From Neckera pumila (Eukaryota; Streptophyta; Bryopsida; Hypnales; Neckeraceae): a stretch of 64,000 bases of DNA. Below the pieces are notes generated by a model. The model was not told the origin of the DNA and searched no databases. It saw only the letters and a program-made list of their open reading frames with translations. The stretch covers positions 8,553,823-8,617,822 of the forward strand of contig OZ018408.1 in the NCBI GenBank assembly GCA_963969595.1, read 5' to 3'. The position numbers and the translations under genes are program-made. Positions 11,695 to 23,385 of this stretch are shown here, in pieces (the stretch's first letter is position 1; each line of letters starts with the position of its first letter).

Positions 11695-12706
11695 GCTTTA
11701 GAAAGTTGCCCATCCTATTCGCCACCAGCAACGACCACTCTCATTTGGCCAAGTGCCAGATAGCTACAAAGTTGGGTGCTAATTTTGTCATTTATAAAAT
11801 TGTAAGCATCAAACTTTTTGCCACAAGACCTACCGCTGAGATTCAATCATAGCCACACTCTCAACACTTCAAAAATTATAGAAAAATGGCTGGCGATGCT
11901 GTTCCTTTTCTCTTCATCTTTTACTTTCTACTTTTACTTCATGAGACAATACTTTTATTACCACGGATACTTTTCATCAACCCCTTTTGGCCTGAGATTC
12001 TATGAGCTCATTTTATGTAAGAATCTTCAAAAATATTTTTTCTTCAAAATGTTACTTTAGGCCCAAATAAGACTACGGTGTGAATAACAATATTAGTTTA
12101 TTGATCAATCGAAACCCACATCTTTACTCCAACCAAATCCTAATTGTGTTGTGCAATGTGAATGTGGTTGCAGATAGGATTTGAAAATTGGAATTCAAAA
12201 AACAGAAAGTTGATACCAAAGTCTTTGTCTAAAGGCTAGAGCCAGTAAAGTGCCCGTTAGACAATCCTAGACTTATTTCACAGTACCTCTCCAAGAAAGA
12301 AATTAAGAGTAATTCAGAAGTTGACCTTAAGATCTTATACTATTGACCTCACTTTAATCTTTAAGGGGAAGAATAGTATGATTGTGAAACTAGAATACTG
12401 AAGGTAGGGTGTTTTAACAAATTTTATAAACTTTTGCATATTACTTATTGAATCTAATTGAATTGCAAATAAAAAATTTAGGAATTTTGTACAAAGTTTA
12501 GGTATTTGGGCATGCAATTTAGGCTTTTTAATATTTGTATCCTTGCTGATGAAAGGTTGAATTGTGTGGCATCTTGTGAATGCATTTAGTAGATACTATG
12601 TGCACAAGATACTCAACTTTTGCACTTAGTCTAGCAAAAAATATAAAATTGATTCTTCTATGGTTTAGTACAGCGTAGAAGATCAAAATATGCAAATAAA
12701 CTTAGT
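11695..12706. other. AT-rich intergenic DNA
   Basis: There is no protein homology and no RNA gene that I can see. An 80-codon frame at 11818-12060 has phenylalanine/tyrosine-rich, AT-driven composition and is not credible as a gene. Confidence 0.5.
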
Positions 12707-13236
12707 TTTACCCCTTAAGGACCATGAATGCAGATTTTGAACAATAAATGAATGAATATACATCCCAAACTCATCAAAATGCGATTTTTCATCCATCAAT
12801 TTTGCTTAAAGATTCTTGTGTTAGTTCTATAACATTTGTACAATATAGATTACGAAGATTTTGTTTTGCAACTATTCTGTAATTCAAAAGGTATTGGTAG
12901 ATTTGGCCTCAAAAAGTAACCTTTGCAGTGCAATAAATTACCCTTCCAAAGAAAAAAATAAAATAAAATCTTCAAAAATTATTAGAATTAGAATTCAACA
13001 TTTTAAACTTAATCTACAATCAATTTAAGAAGGAATTTTCAATTTTTGCTTTCAAATTTTATTGAAAAAAATTGACTTGTTTATTTGTTGATCCAGTTAT
13101 ATGGATGTGATCTATAAATCATATTTTACAACTTTTATTTGAGAGTCTCCATTAAAATATTGTTCTCAATTGCATTTTATAATATATCTTTACAATTTTG
13201 AAAATTTGAATGATCCCTTAGTCCTTAAGGGATTAA
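12707..13236. mobile_element. Short member of the TTAA element family (family 2)
   Basis: The left end reads TTTACCCCTTAAGGACC and the right end in reverse complement TTAATCCCTTAAGGAC. These match the CCCCTAAAGGACC-type ends of the 0.9-kb elements nearby, with a one-base difference. At about 530 bp it is a shortened or divergent relative. No coding capacity. Confidence 0.55.
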
Positions 13237-13784
13237 TAAATATAGAGAGAAAAAAATTTATAAGAGGAAAATTAAATTTTAGTGTCTCTCTAATCTTATT
13301 GTCTAGTGTTGGAAAATTAGGTCACTCACAATATCTTAAAATCTAGGAATGAAAGTAATAATACCACCACCACTCCAAAAAATCCCTTATAGTCACACAT
13401 TGTAATAATTGTTTAAGCAATGCCCCTTTCTCCTAGGTGCAAATCAAATTTGTAAGAAATCAATAAACGATGGTTATAAGCCCATACTTCAAGTTGGAAC
13501 AAAGTCTTGAAATTTTTTAAATATTATATATTTTAAAATTCAAATAAAAATTACACTAATAAGGTTTATTTCATTAGTTGAGTTCAAATTCCAAAAGATT
13601 GATTTGATGGTTAAGCTTGAGATGAATGACAAGAATGAAGAAGTTGCCAAAATATACTATAATTAAAATGATTTGCTTTTGTTTGTCATTTTAAAATTAG
13701 ATCTTAATTTAACATTGAAAATAGTCCAAGTGGCTTGAATTTTGACCAATGGCATGGCATAGCTTTCAACACAACTTAAAGTAA
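13237..13784. other. AT-rich intergenic spacer
   Basis: I see no gene, RNA or structured repeat between the two TTAA-family elements. Confidence 0.5.
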
Positions 13785-14705
13785 TTAACCCCTAAATGAA
13801 TTTGACTATGATTTCACCAAAGACGCTCCAAAACTGCCATTTCTAATACAAATACCAAATTTTAGGGAAAAAAAAAATTTGGACAAGTAATCATAAGATC
13901 TTGTAGTGCACTAGTTTGAGAAGATGTGGAAAAAATTTCAGAATTTTCCATCGTGCAGATAGTATTTGAATTAAGAAAAAACCTTCATTCGTTCCTGCGA
14001 AAATCTGGGCAGCTGCACTTCACAAGGTCACATTTGTATAAAACAATGTTTAAAATGGTGGTTACTCTTTGGATTCATTTTTGAAATCAAGTTGGCTATA
14101 TGCTTGAAAAATTTAAGATCATTTGGAATTGTACAGCATATAGGAAAAAAATAGTAAGTAGAAAGAAGTAGAAAATGATTCAAAACACGAATTTGTTAAG
14201 AGTTTAATTAATGAATTGAAAAATGCCAATCCCAATGGTTGTAATGTTTTAATAAACAATCTACACCCAATTTTTTTATATTTTTTTCTAAAATATTGAA
14301 AATTGAGTTAAATAAAGGACTTCAAAGTTTATTTTAGAGTAGAAATTCCATAACTACCCGCAAACTAAAACTCCTCATAATTTTCATCTCATTAATCAAA
14401 ATGGAATGATTTAAAGCTTCTTATGTATATACGAATCTAAAGAACCAATTTCAAGTTTTTATTTTTCTTAAAAGTGATTTTTTAAGAATTTTTTGAGTTG
14501 CCCACTGAGCATTGAAAATCACATATCATACAATAACTTTTTAACCTTGCAGTCAAAAGCTATGAAAATTGTTGGGCCTTAAAGCTACTCCTCGGGAAAA
14601 TGTTGTGTGAAAATTTCAAAGAAAAGAAATAGAAACTCCATTCATAGTGAGCTGCCCAAAATTGCTATATTGCCAAAAAACGGTGTTTGGGTGTTTAGGG
14701 GTTAA
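13785..14705. mobile_element. TTAA element, complete copy 1 (921 bp)
   Basis: It starts TTAACCCCTAAATG and ends GTGTTTAGGGGTTAA, so the ends are inverted repeats with TTAA outermost. The interior is non-coding and aligns by eye through most of its length with the copy at 22478-23385. Shared segments include CACTTCACAAGGTCACATTT, a stretch ending in TTTATTTTAGAGTAGA, and GAAAATTGTTGGGCCTTAAA. Forms of GAGCTGCCC recur inside, suggesting the interior arose from diverged tandem units. Confidence 0.8.
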
Positions 14706-14959
14706 AATAATGGATGAAAATCATCTAGGTTGCAACTAAACATAAAAGGATTGTACGACTCAAATTAGCCATCAACAAACTTTTTGTCTATTTCATATTT
14801 TTTGTATTCCCTTGCAAAATCAAACCGTATCTAAGTAACTTGTTGATACATTTGATGCATGAATTTAACAAATTTTGAATAGATGAATTAGACAACACCC
14901 AAAAACATGTTAAAATACATTCATCATCCATATTATATTAGACATTTAGACATTTCTAG

Positions 14960-15190
14960 ATCAAACTTAAGTAGAATTTGGGTTAAAGTGAGATTAAATA
15001 AATTTATGTGAAAAATAGATCAAGGTACAACATATAACATTACAACTAGATCAAAGTAAAAGTGAGATTAAAGTGAAAGGTAGATGAAAGCTCGATCAAA
15101 GTAAATGTAATGTTGAAACTTAGATTAAAGTGAAAGCTAGATCAAAGCTAGATAAAAGTAAAAGCTAAATACTTCTATAAAAGTTAAGTA
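14960..15190. repeat. Degenerate short tandem repeats upstream of the kinase gene
   Basis: Variants of AGATCAAAGTAAAAGTGAGA / TAGATTAAAGTGAAAGC repeat with a period of about 15-30 bp up to 60 bp before the kinase start. They occupy the expected 5' UTR/promoter position. Confidence 0.6.
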
Positions 15191-15252
15191 CTTCTATTAT
15201 TTTCACCATTTTGCTCCTACTAAAATTGCCTTGCATATTGCTACTCTTCAAA

Positions 15253-16053
15253 ATGGACAAGTATACTAAGGGTAATATATTAGGAGAAGGCAGTTTTGGC
15301 ATTACGTATTTGTGTATTGACATTGCAACCGGACATCAATATGCATGCAAAAGCATCCCTAAGCAAAAGATTACCTCAATGGAAACATTACAACGTGAAA
15401 TTTACATCCTTAGGTCAATCAATCTTTTGGAGCACCCAAATATTATCTCCATCAAAGATGTTTTTGAAGATGATACTTTTGTGAATATAGTGATGGAGCT
15501 TTGTGAAGGAGGGGAGCTCTTTCAGAATATTCGTGAATATGGTGCTGTTCAAGAGCCAACCGCTGCAAGAATGATAAAAGAAATTGTTAGTGCTATTGAG
15601 GCATGTCATAGCGTTGGTATTATTCATAGAGATTTGAAGCTTGAAAATGTACTATTTAAAACCAAAGACATAGATTCACCACTCAAACTTATTGATTTTG
15701 GATTTGCCCATTTTTTAAAGAAAGATGAAGGACTGACCAATGTTGTTGGGAGTCGAATGTATATAGCTCCTGAAGTAATGGAAGGTTACTATGGACAAAA
15801 AGCAGACATTTGGAGTGCTGGAGTGATACTATATGTCCTCTTATCTAAGTCCTATCCTTTTTTGTCTAACACACGTATAGGAACATACAAAGAAATCATG
15901 AATTTAAATGAACTCTTTGCCAAATGTCCATGGCCAAGCATCTCAAAGGGTGCAAAAGATCTCATTCAAAAAATGTTGACATATAAAGTCAACGAACGTT
16001 TAAGTGCATCAGAGGTTTTAAAACATTGTTGGATTCAAGAAAATAACAAATAG
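15253..16053 (+). CDS. Intronless Ser/Thr protein kinase, CDPK/PEPC-kinase-like
   Basis: A 266-residue protein that is almost only a kinase domain. From the ATG at 15253: glycine loop GEGSFG (11-16), ATP lysine K33 in YACKS, helix-C glutamate E49, catalytic HRDLKLEN (H125, D127, N132), DFG at 148-150, APE at 172-174, and a C-lobe end WPSISKGAKDLIQKML typical of calcium-dependent protein kinases. There is no junction domain and no EF-hand, so the architecture is that of PEP carboxylase kinase or a truncated CDPK. All catalytic residues are present and the frame is undamaged. It has no intron, is much more AT-rich than the housekeeping genes here, and sits inside a repeat field, which fits an old retrogene. 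An upstream in-frame ATG at 15211 would add 14 hydrophobic residues; I prefer 15253 because it starts directly before the kinase fold. Substrate unknown. Confidence 0.85.
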   Translation: MDKYTKGNILGEGSFGITYLCIDIATGHQYACKSIPKQKITSMETLQREIYILRSINLLEHPNIISIKDVFEDDTFVNIVMELCEGGELFQNIREYGAVQEPTAARMIKEIVSAIEACHSVGIIHRDLKLENVLFKTKDIDSPLKLIDFGFAHFLKKDEGLTNVVGSRMYIAPEVMEGYYGQKADIWSAGVILYVLLSKSYPFLSNTRIGTYKEIMNLNELFAKCPWPSISKGAKDLIQKMLTYKVNERLSASEVLKHCWIQENNK

Positions 16054-16073
16054 GTTAGAAGAAAAAAATAGGA

Positions 16074-16345
16074 ATTAGAAGAGATTTGAAGGCAAGGGAG
16101 GGTCGTTTCAGGCCTATTTTTTTTATTGGAACTACATCACTAGTACTTTCAAAATATAATGTAATAAAACATATTTAAAAACATTATTTTCAAAATATTA
16201 AAAAACTCAAAAAAATAATTAAATAATAAAGAAATATTAATTTTTGACATGGCACTGTCTTGAACATGTCAGAATGTGGATGTGGTAAAATCCTTAGGGT
16301 TTGAGAACTTGCAGTGGGCTTTGAAGCCCTCAAATCTCTTTTAAT
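16074..16345. mobile_element. Short degenerate relative of the palindromic element (copy C, 272 bp)
   Basis: It starts ATTAGAAGAGATTTG, has GGGTCGTTTCAGGCCT like copies A and B, and ends CTCAAATCTCTTTTAAT. A diverged hairpin arm (GACATGGCACTGTC ... CATGTCA) lies near the right end. GA flanks it on both sides. It begins 21 bp after the kinase stop codon and so lies in that gene's 3' UTR. Confidence 0.6.
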
Positions 16346-16717
16346 GAATTATACTCAAGTGTATGCATTAGATGCCATTTGAGGCCAGTCTAGAAGACTG
16401 CTAATTATCCTGTGTTCCTAGACTGTGAGTACTATAATTGTAAATCCATAAGTATCCTTATGAATGTTTTTTTATTTTTCAAGGTCGATAGCAGAGGGGT
16501 TCCAAATTTTTTGAAAAAAAGCCAATAGCTTACTGTTGTTTTTCCAAAAAAATTTAATCAATGGCTATAGATTTATGACAGGAAGGGTCCATTTTTCTCC
16601 ATGCAGATCAATAGCTGCAGATTTTTGATGAGTGGAGGGGCATGCACACAGTTGCCTACATCTTTTTGGTACATTGTTGTAAATTAGCATTTGAAGGCTA
16701 AAAATATTTAGTATGAA

Positions 16718-17116
16718 ATGAAATTACAAAATTTGAAAAGATTTGCTTGTATAAAAGATGCATATTTTTGGAAAGCACCTAAAATTATTGAAATTTTTGA
16801 AAAGATAATTCACTTACCAATTAATGACAAAACAAGGATTCTTATCACATTTGAAGCAAATGTTTATATTTTTGGAATGGTTTGTTATAAAATGATTAGT
16901 GGAAAAATTCCCTTCAAAAAACATCAAAAAATTTCATTTCATATTGTTATATCTAGAAATAGACCAAAGCTTCTAATGGATTTGAATGAATTTATGAAAT
17001 TGCTTATATGGAATTATTAGAATAGAGATCCAAAAAGTAGACCAACATTTTCTACAATTGTGAATAAATTTGTTGCTTTAATTGCTAAAATCAAAAGATT
17101 AGAATGCATAATTTAA
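16718..17116 (+). pseudogene. Protein-kinase C-lobe fragment (TKL/plant-type), broken
   Basis: The frame reads through kinase subdomains VIII-XI in decayed form: WKAPKI for the APE region, TFEANVYIFGMVCYKMISGK for the D-x-W/Y-S-F-G helix, IPFKKHQ, RPKLLMDLNEFMKLLIWNY, then a TAG at 17018-17020, then NRDPKSRPTFSTIVNKF in the same frame to TAA at 17114-17116. The RP-T-F signature confirms the kinase family. The catalytic loop and N-lobe are missing, and the APE and DVYSFG residues are altered. It is a different kinase subfamily from the intact gene at 15253. Confidence 0.75.
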
Positions 17117-17940
17117 AAACTATATATTAAGATACCAAAATTATATGTTTAGTTTAAGTTTGAACATTGAAAACTTTGAGAACCTTTATTTTATTTTATT
17201 ATTTAACGTGCAATTTAGTGAATTACATTAGGATTATTAAGTAGGGTTAGTACTTAAGAACCTAGTCGGTTTATGGACCTCCTCCCTTACGTATATTATA
17301 ATCGTCGTATCTATTTATCCTTAAAAATTGCAAAATTTGAACATTCATGATACAAAAGTAATCAAAGTAAGTTGGAGCAACTTTGTTAGTGTCACTAAAA
17401 TGTGTAGAGTATATAAATCAATCTTTTGTTTTTAAATGTGGAAATACACATCAAGGATCATTCACTATAAAGATCATGCCATATATCATATATGAAGGTC
17501 TGATCTGGCACTCAATTGTCAAAATTGAATTTCCATGTCAGATTTTTATAAATTTACATTACCTCACACTATTCACATGATGATGTGTGGCACTTTTTTA
17601 CAAATTTGATTTAATTTCTTTCAAATCTAAATTTTATACAGGGTATGAGGAGGCCTTGAATTTATATAAAAAATATATAAAATTCGTAAAGAGTTTCATG
17701 GTATATTTTATATTGCAATTAATGACGATCAAAGATATGAGTTGCAAAATTGTTTTACTCTTCAATCTTAGTATATCCATTTAATATCATCTTTTATAGT
17801 ATTAGAAACTTTATATATAAAAAAAAAAAAAAACATATCATTTTGTTGTAAAATACAATCATAATGTATTTCTATCATTATAAACATATTTTATGTTCTG
17901 ATACAACTATAAAATCTTAAAGAGAAACTACTAATTGAAT

Positions 17941-17979
<39 letters not shown>

Positions 17980-18870
17980 CAGGTTTTCTTTAAAAAAATA
18001 GTTTTTTAAAATTGATTTTTTTTGTAAAGTAATTAGATCACACAGTTTGATTGCAGCTATAATTAATATTGTAATTAATGGGTAGTACTATTGAATTGAT
18101 AATGTTGAATTTTTTGGGAACTCAATCTTATTCATGCAGTAAAATATATGATTGAATATGACAAACTTCAAACTACTTCTACAAAATTTCAATACTGTAA
18201 GTATTAATATGTATTTAAAAGACAATCCTTCAAGAATATCTTAAATTAGATTTTGTAAGTACACAGTGTTTATATCATCTAATATTGTCATTATATATAA
18301 TTTTTTAACATCTATTTCTTGTAAGTGGTATATATATAATAGATCTACTCCTTGACTACTATAATTATTGCCATTGCGGATCACTTGAATATCATAGTTC
18401 AAGTGAACAATATTAGATTAAGTTGTTTTCCTATTTTTATAAATTGATTTAATTATATGTAGAAAGAATGGTGTTAAGAAAATTCTCATTGACATGAAGT
18501 TGTCATGTGATGGCCATTTAAGTATTTTGATTACCTCCTAGAATTAATTCCAAGCGGCCATGCAAGAAAGATAATTTTGTTCTTTTGTGTAATTGAAGTA
18601 AGGAGCATTTCTGGATTATAAGCATGTTACTCTTATAGCACCCAAGTGACAATTTAGAAGTAATTAAATAGTCACTACTAGGTAACATAGTTTTAAGAAG
18701 AAGAACACCGAAAAATATGGTCATTTTAGGAACTTGGCATTTTGACCACTTCAAACCATATACATGTTTTTGAGGGGATACTTAATAAATGTGTCAAACT
18801 TTCAATTAATAAAATTGAAAGTAGATACTTTTGTCTAATTTTTAATTATTTCCAAAATATTGGTACTAAT
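17117..18870. other. AT-rich intergenic DNA with a (TA)n run
   Basis: A (TA)n microsatellite occupies about 17946-17977. Otherwise I see no gene or structured element. Short open frames here are AT-composition artefacts. Confidence 0.5.
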
Positions 18871-19791
18871 TTATCCTCTAAAAGCCCATTGTCCCTTTCG
18901 GAGACAAATGGAAATTTGGGCAGGGACCAACGGGCTGAATTTTTGTTGTGATTTTTTGAAATTTTTTTTGAAGATAGAGAAAATGCTAAGCTTCGTGGGG
19001 ATATAATATTTTTCTCAATTGGTGCCCGAGAAAAAAAAATTATGCCCAAATAAGCTTAAAACAGAGGACGGGGGGCACCAAAAAAAAAATTGCAATTTTT
19101 TATTTTTTATCTTTATTTCTTTTTCTTATAGATTATATTTTTGTCTATCTGTAAAGCTTTGATTCATTCAATTTGGATTTTTTATGAGAAAGTTATGGAC
19201 AATCTTGTTTTTCAAGCACTTAGAGCATCTTCATAAAAAAAATAACTTGTAGGATTCATTTCTGAATGCAATTTTAACAATTTTTCAAAAGAAAGTTTCA
19301 CAAGGTTTAGTTTTTTTTCTAGAACAATCTCACCATTGGAATTAGTGCTTTTTAATTCCATATGAAAGATATAAATATTTTAGATTTTCCTTCTGTCTCA
19401 TACCTACTTCTACTTAACAGTTTCTTTAGTAATGAAATTTTTTTTTTTGGATTTTTTTTTCTAGATTTCCAACTCAATTCTCTACTATAAATATTTAAAG
19501 TTCAAAACTTTGTAGTGCAAAATATTTAAGTTTAAATGTTCAAAGTCATAAAATCTAGTCGCACAATCTGCTGAAAAACTTGTTTTTTTCACTTTAAATG
19601 CAAATATCATACAATCTATGCAGTCAAAAATTCTGAATATATTTCCACACATTGTCATACTAGTTAGGTGTAAGATCCTACAATTAGATGTGCAAGAAAA
19701 ACATTTTTCAATATTTTTTACTCTTTGCTATAAAAATGGCAGATTTGGGTGATTTTTGGCAGAAAAAAGGCCTTGGGCCTTTAGGGGTTAT
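18871..19791. mobile_element. TTAA element, complete copy 2 (921 bp, TTAT at both ends)
   Basis: The left end is TTAT CCTCTAAAAGCCC and the right end GGGCCTTTAGGGG TTAT. The outer four bases are direct, not inverted, copies, which favours a target duplication over a longer inverted repeat. The interior aligns, inverted, with part of copy 3, for example around the sequence giving GATTGTCCATAA. Confidence 0.7.
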
Positions 19792-20551
19792 TATAGGTTG
19801 TTGACAAAAGATATGGAATAATCCACATCCTTATCAACAATTGTGCATTTATTTGTATGTATATAAATGGATCCTATATCCATCTATACCTAGCGTAGCT
19901 TGCCAAGTCGTTAGAATTAGAATTTGAATATTTTATACTCAATCCGGCTAATCCATTTTTTGAAATGGACTGGTTGGTGTTTTGAAGGGACAATGACCAC
20001 TTTCAAAAAAAATTGTGGTTATTTATAGTTACATTTAAACTTCTACATTCTTCCACTTCTTTTCTTTGGATGTTTCAATCTTAAATTGAAAATCAAACAA
20101 ATAATACAATATTTGCTAAAAATTCAAAAAATATGAAGTTGCTAGAAAATAATTAAAATGGAAAGATTACAAACATTGTCTAGCTAAGGAGGTGTTAGAG
20201 ATTTCATTAGACTAAAAAAAATATAAAGTACTTAAAACTATTAGTATACAATAAGCTTTATGCAACAAAAGATATAATTTTTACAAAATGAAAAAAAAAA
20301 TTTGCTTTCTTTGCCTTGACATATGTTCTTTATTTTTCAAATGTAAATTTTTTCTTCATGTAATTTTTTTCTATTTTTTACTATTCAATATTTCTTAGAG
20401 AACAACAACATATAATTCCAAAAAAGAACAAAAGAATTCACTTCTTGAAATAAAGTTTGAGCAAAATCTTTAAAGGGCCAAATCTTATTTTTATTCTAGA
20501 TAATGTAATCCTTTAGACAAAATGAAAGAAAACAAATCAAAACAACTTTCT
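19792..20551. other. AT-rich intergenic DNA
   Basis: No gene or RNA recognised between two TTAA-family copies. Confidence 0.5.
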
Positions 20552-21767
20552 TTAATTCCTAAAGGACCAAGGTGATTTTCCTATCAAAAACCATTCAAAA
20601 TTGTCATTTCTATTGCTAAGAGAAAAGAGCTCTAAAAATTGAATTTTCTTGCATATCCAACCGTAAGATCTTATACTTGACTAGTATATAAATAAATTTC
20701 AGAAACTTTGACCATGTAGATTGCAAGATATATGCATTTAAAGTGAAGAAAACAAGTTTTTTTGCACCTTGCTTGACTAGATTTTTGGCTTTGAGTCTTT
20801 TTATTTCAAATTTTTGCACTATAGACTTAGATTTTCAACCTATTTATATTAAGTAGTTGAATCAAGAATCTCCCAAAAAAATTTAGGATAAAAAACACTT
20901 AATTTTCACTCATTAAAAAGTTTTTAAGTAGAGGTGGGTTCAAGATTGAAGAAAAAAACAAATTATTAATAGCTTGTAGATGGAATTGAATTACAATAAT
21001 TCCAACGGTGAGATTGTTCTAGCAAGAAAATCCAACCTTATCTAACAAATATTTTTGAAAAATTCTAAAATTTGGATTGAAAAACAAATTTGACAAGTTT
21101 TTTTTCTGAGAAGATGCTTAGACTACCTGAAAAACTAAGATTGTCCATAATTTTCTCATAATTAGTCCAAATTTAATGAAACAAAGCATTACATGAGATT
21201 CGGGGGTCTTAGAAGACTGTGAGTTCCCCTGCTGTCTGCTGCGTTCCCGCAGTCTGGGAACGCGCAGCAGCAGCTAGCTGACGTGGTCGAGCGACTGCCA
21301 CATCACTTTTTTCAAAAAAATTTTTTTTGCTTAAAATGATATTTTGGTAAAAAAATTTTTTTTTTTTTTTTTTTTTTTTGAAAAAAAAATTTCTGACACA
21401 CCCGTATCGGCGTTCACTGGATCTGGGTAGATCAGGGAACAGGCCTGAAACGGCCCTCCGCGACCCCCAAATATCATCTAATGCTTTACATGTAGACAAA
21501 AATATAATCTTTGAGAAAAAATTTTGATAAAAATTTATTTTGACTTTTTTTGATTTTTTTTGGACTGCCTGCCGAACTCCAATTTTGCTTATTATGCCAT
21601 AACTTTTGCTCTCAGGCATCAATTAAATAAAAATGATATATTTACAAAGCTCTAGCAAAAATATACAACCTCAAAAAATCCAAAATTTTTTTACTAAAAA
21701 TTGAAGCAGTAGGATCTTGTTCGAACCCAAAGTCCCCCAAGGGGACAAACGGTCCTTTAGGGGATAA
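20552..21767. mobile_element. TTAA element, copy 3, interrupted by a nested element
   Basis: The left end is TTAA TTCCTAAAGGACC and the right end GGTCCTTTAGGGG ATAA, with one mutated outer base. The full span is 1216 bp. Subtracting the nested 295-bp copy B leaves about 920 bp, the family length. Confidence 0.75.
21188..21482. mobile_element. Short relative of the palindromic element (copy B, 295 bp), nested in TTAA copy 3
   Basis: It starts ATTACATGAGATTCGGGGGT and ends CCCCCAAATATCATCTAAT, the same ends as copy A in opposite orientation. It keeps the GACGTGGTCGAGCGACTGCC arm, one remnant of the palindrome border (TTAAAATGATATTTTGGT) and GGGCCGTTTCAGGCC in reverse. It also has an extra hairpin segment (TGCGTTCCCGCAGTCTGGGA) that copy A lacks. 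GC flanks both sides. Confidence 0.8.
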
Positions 21768-22477
21768 TTGAAAATAATATTAATGAATATAACACATCAT
21801 CATTTATACTTTCAAATTTGACATGCATGTTTTCTAACCCTTAGTGTTCTTTAAACATTCAATAATTGAGTCTCACAAATCTAAAAACGTTTTCATTGTC
21901 AAAAAATTTGTAATAACTACTTTAACTTTTTAATTTCAAATAAAATACAAGGAAACCATCCACTTCTTGTGAAAGGAAATGGCTTCCAAAGGTAGAGGTC
22001 ATCCAAAAAGCTGACAAAGTTTTCCACCTTGTTAAAAAATGCGGAAAACTAATTGTTTATAACACAATGATCAAATTTAGACTATTTTTACTCATATGTG
22101 GAATTAAGGACCATAAAATATTTTAAATGACAATCAAAAGTACATTATCATCAACAACAAAATAGGAAGAAGGTTTTATATTTATTCATCCCTTTGGAAA
22201 GAAGTTGGAGTTTTGCACCTCACCTTTTAAAGTCCGTGTGACCAATACAGAGACACAAATATTTTCACAAGAAGTGAATGATGGCTTTTGTCCCTCAAGG
22301 GTAAAACGCAATCGGACTTCTACTATCCAAATTGCAAAAATCCCAAAATTTTCACCATATGAAGAAATGTCAAAATCTTCCCATTATAGTCCAGTAGTTA
22401 ATTTCATATTTTTGAACTCTCATAGTTGATTTGAAGCCTTGATTCCAAAAATTAATTCCAAATTCCAAATTCCAAAT
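21768..22477. other. AT-rich intergenic DNA
   Basis: No gene, RNA or complete repeat recognised. A short frame at 22205-22429 has no family resemblance. Confidence 0.5.
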
Positions 22478-23385
22478 TTAACCTCTAAAGGTCAAAGATT
22501 ATGTTTTCACCAAAAATGCTCCAAAACTGCCATTTTTAATACAATTATCAAATTTTGAAAAAAAAACATTTTTGGAAAAATGTAACCATAGGACAAAATT
22601 TCAGAAATTTACACCTTGTGCATTGCAAGATAATAGTATTTAAATTGACAAAAATCCTTTTGTATCCTTGCAAAAATCCAGGCAACTGCACTTCACAAGG
22701 TCACATTTGTATGAAATAATGTCCAGAATGGTGGTTACTCTTTGGATTCATTCTTCAAAGCAAGTTGGCTACATGCTGAAAAATTTCAGATCATTTGGAA
22801 TTGCAAAACATATAGGAAAAAAATAGTATGTAGGAAAAGGTAGAGAATGTTTCAAAACACTAAATTGTTAAGAGTTTAGATATGGAATTAAAAAATGCCA
22901 ATTTCAACAGTTGTAATTTTGTAATAAAAAATCTACATCCAATGCTTTTAATTTTTTTCAAAAATATTAGAAATTGAGTTAAATAAAGGACTTCAAAGTT
23001 TATTTTAGAGTAGAGATTCTATAACTACACTCAAACTAAGAATCCTCATAACTTTTGATTCATCAATCAAAATGGAATGATTCAAAGCTTCCCATGTATG
23101 TATAAATCTAAAGAACCAATTTCAAATTTTTATTTTAGAGATAAATTATTTTTAAAGAAGTTTTTTAGCTACCCGGGGTGCTCGCCGACTAATGAAAATG
23201 ACATATCATGCAATAACTTTTTAACCATGTAGTCAAAACATATGAAAATTGTTGGGCCTTAAAGCTATTTCTTGGGCACATCTTGTATGAAAATTTCAAA
23301 GAAAAAAAATAAAAATTCTGTTTATAGCAAGCTGCCCAAAATCGCTATGTTTTCAGGAAATGGTGTTTGGTCCTTTAGGGGTTAA
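22478..23385. mobile_element. TTAA element, complete copy 4 (908 bp)
   Basis: The left end is TTAA CCTCTAAAGGTC and the right end GGTCCTTTAGGGG TTAA. The interior is collinear with copy 1 over most of its length, with many substitutions. No coding capacity. Confidence 0.8.

Noticed and set aside
18880..18930. GTCCCTTTCGGAGACAAAT resembling the U6 snRNA 5' end
   Set aside because: It lies inside a TTAA element copy and the rest of U6 is absent.
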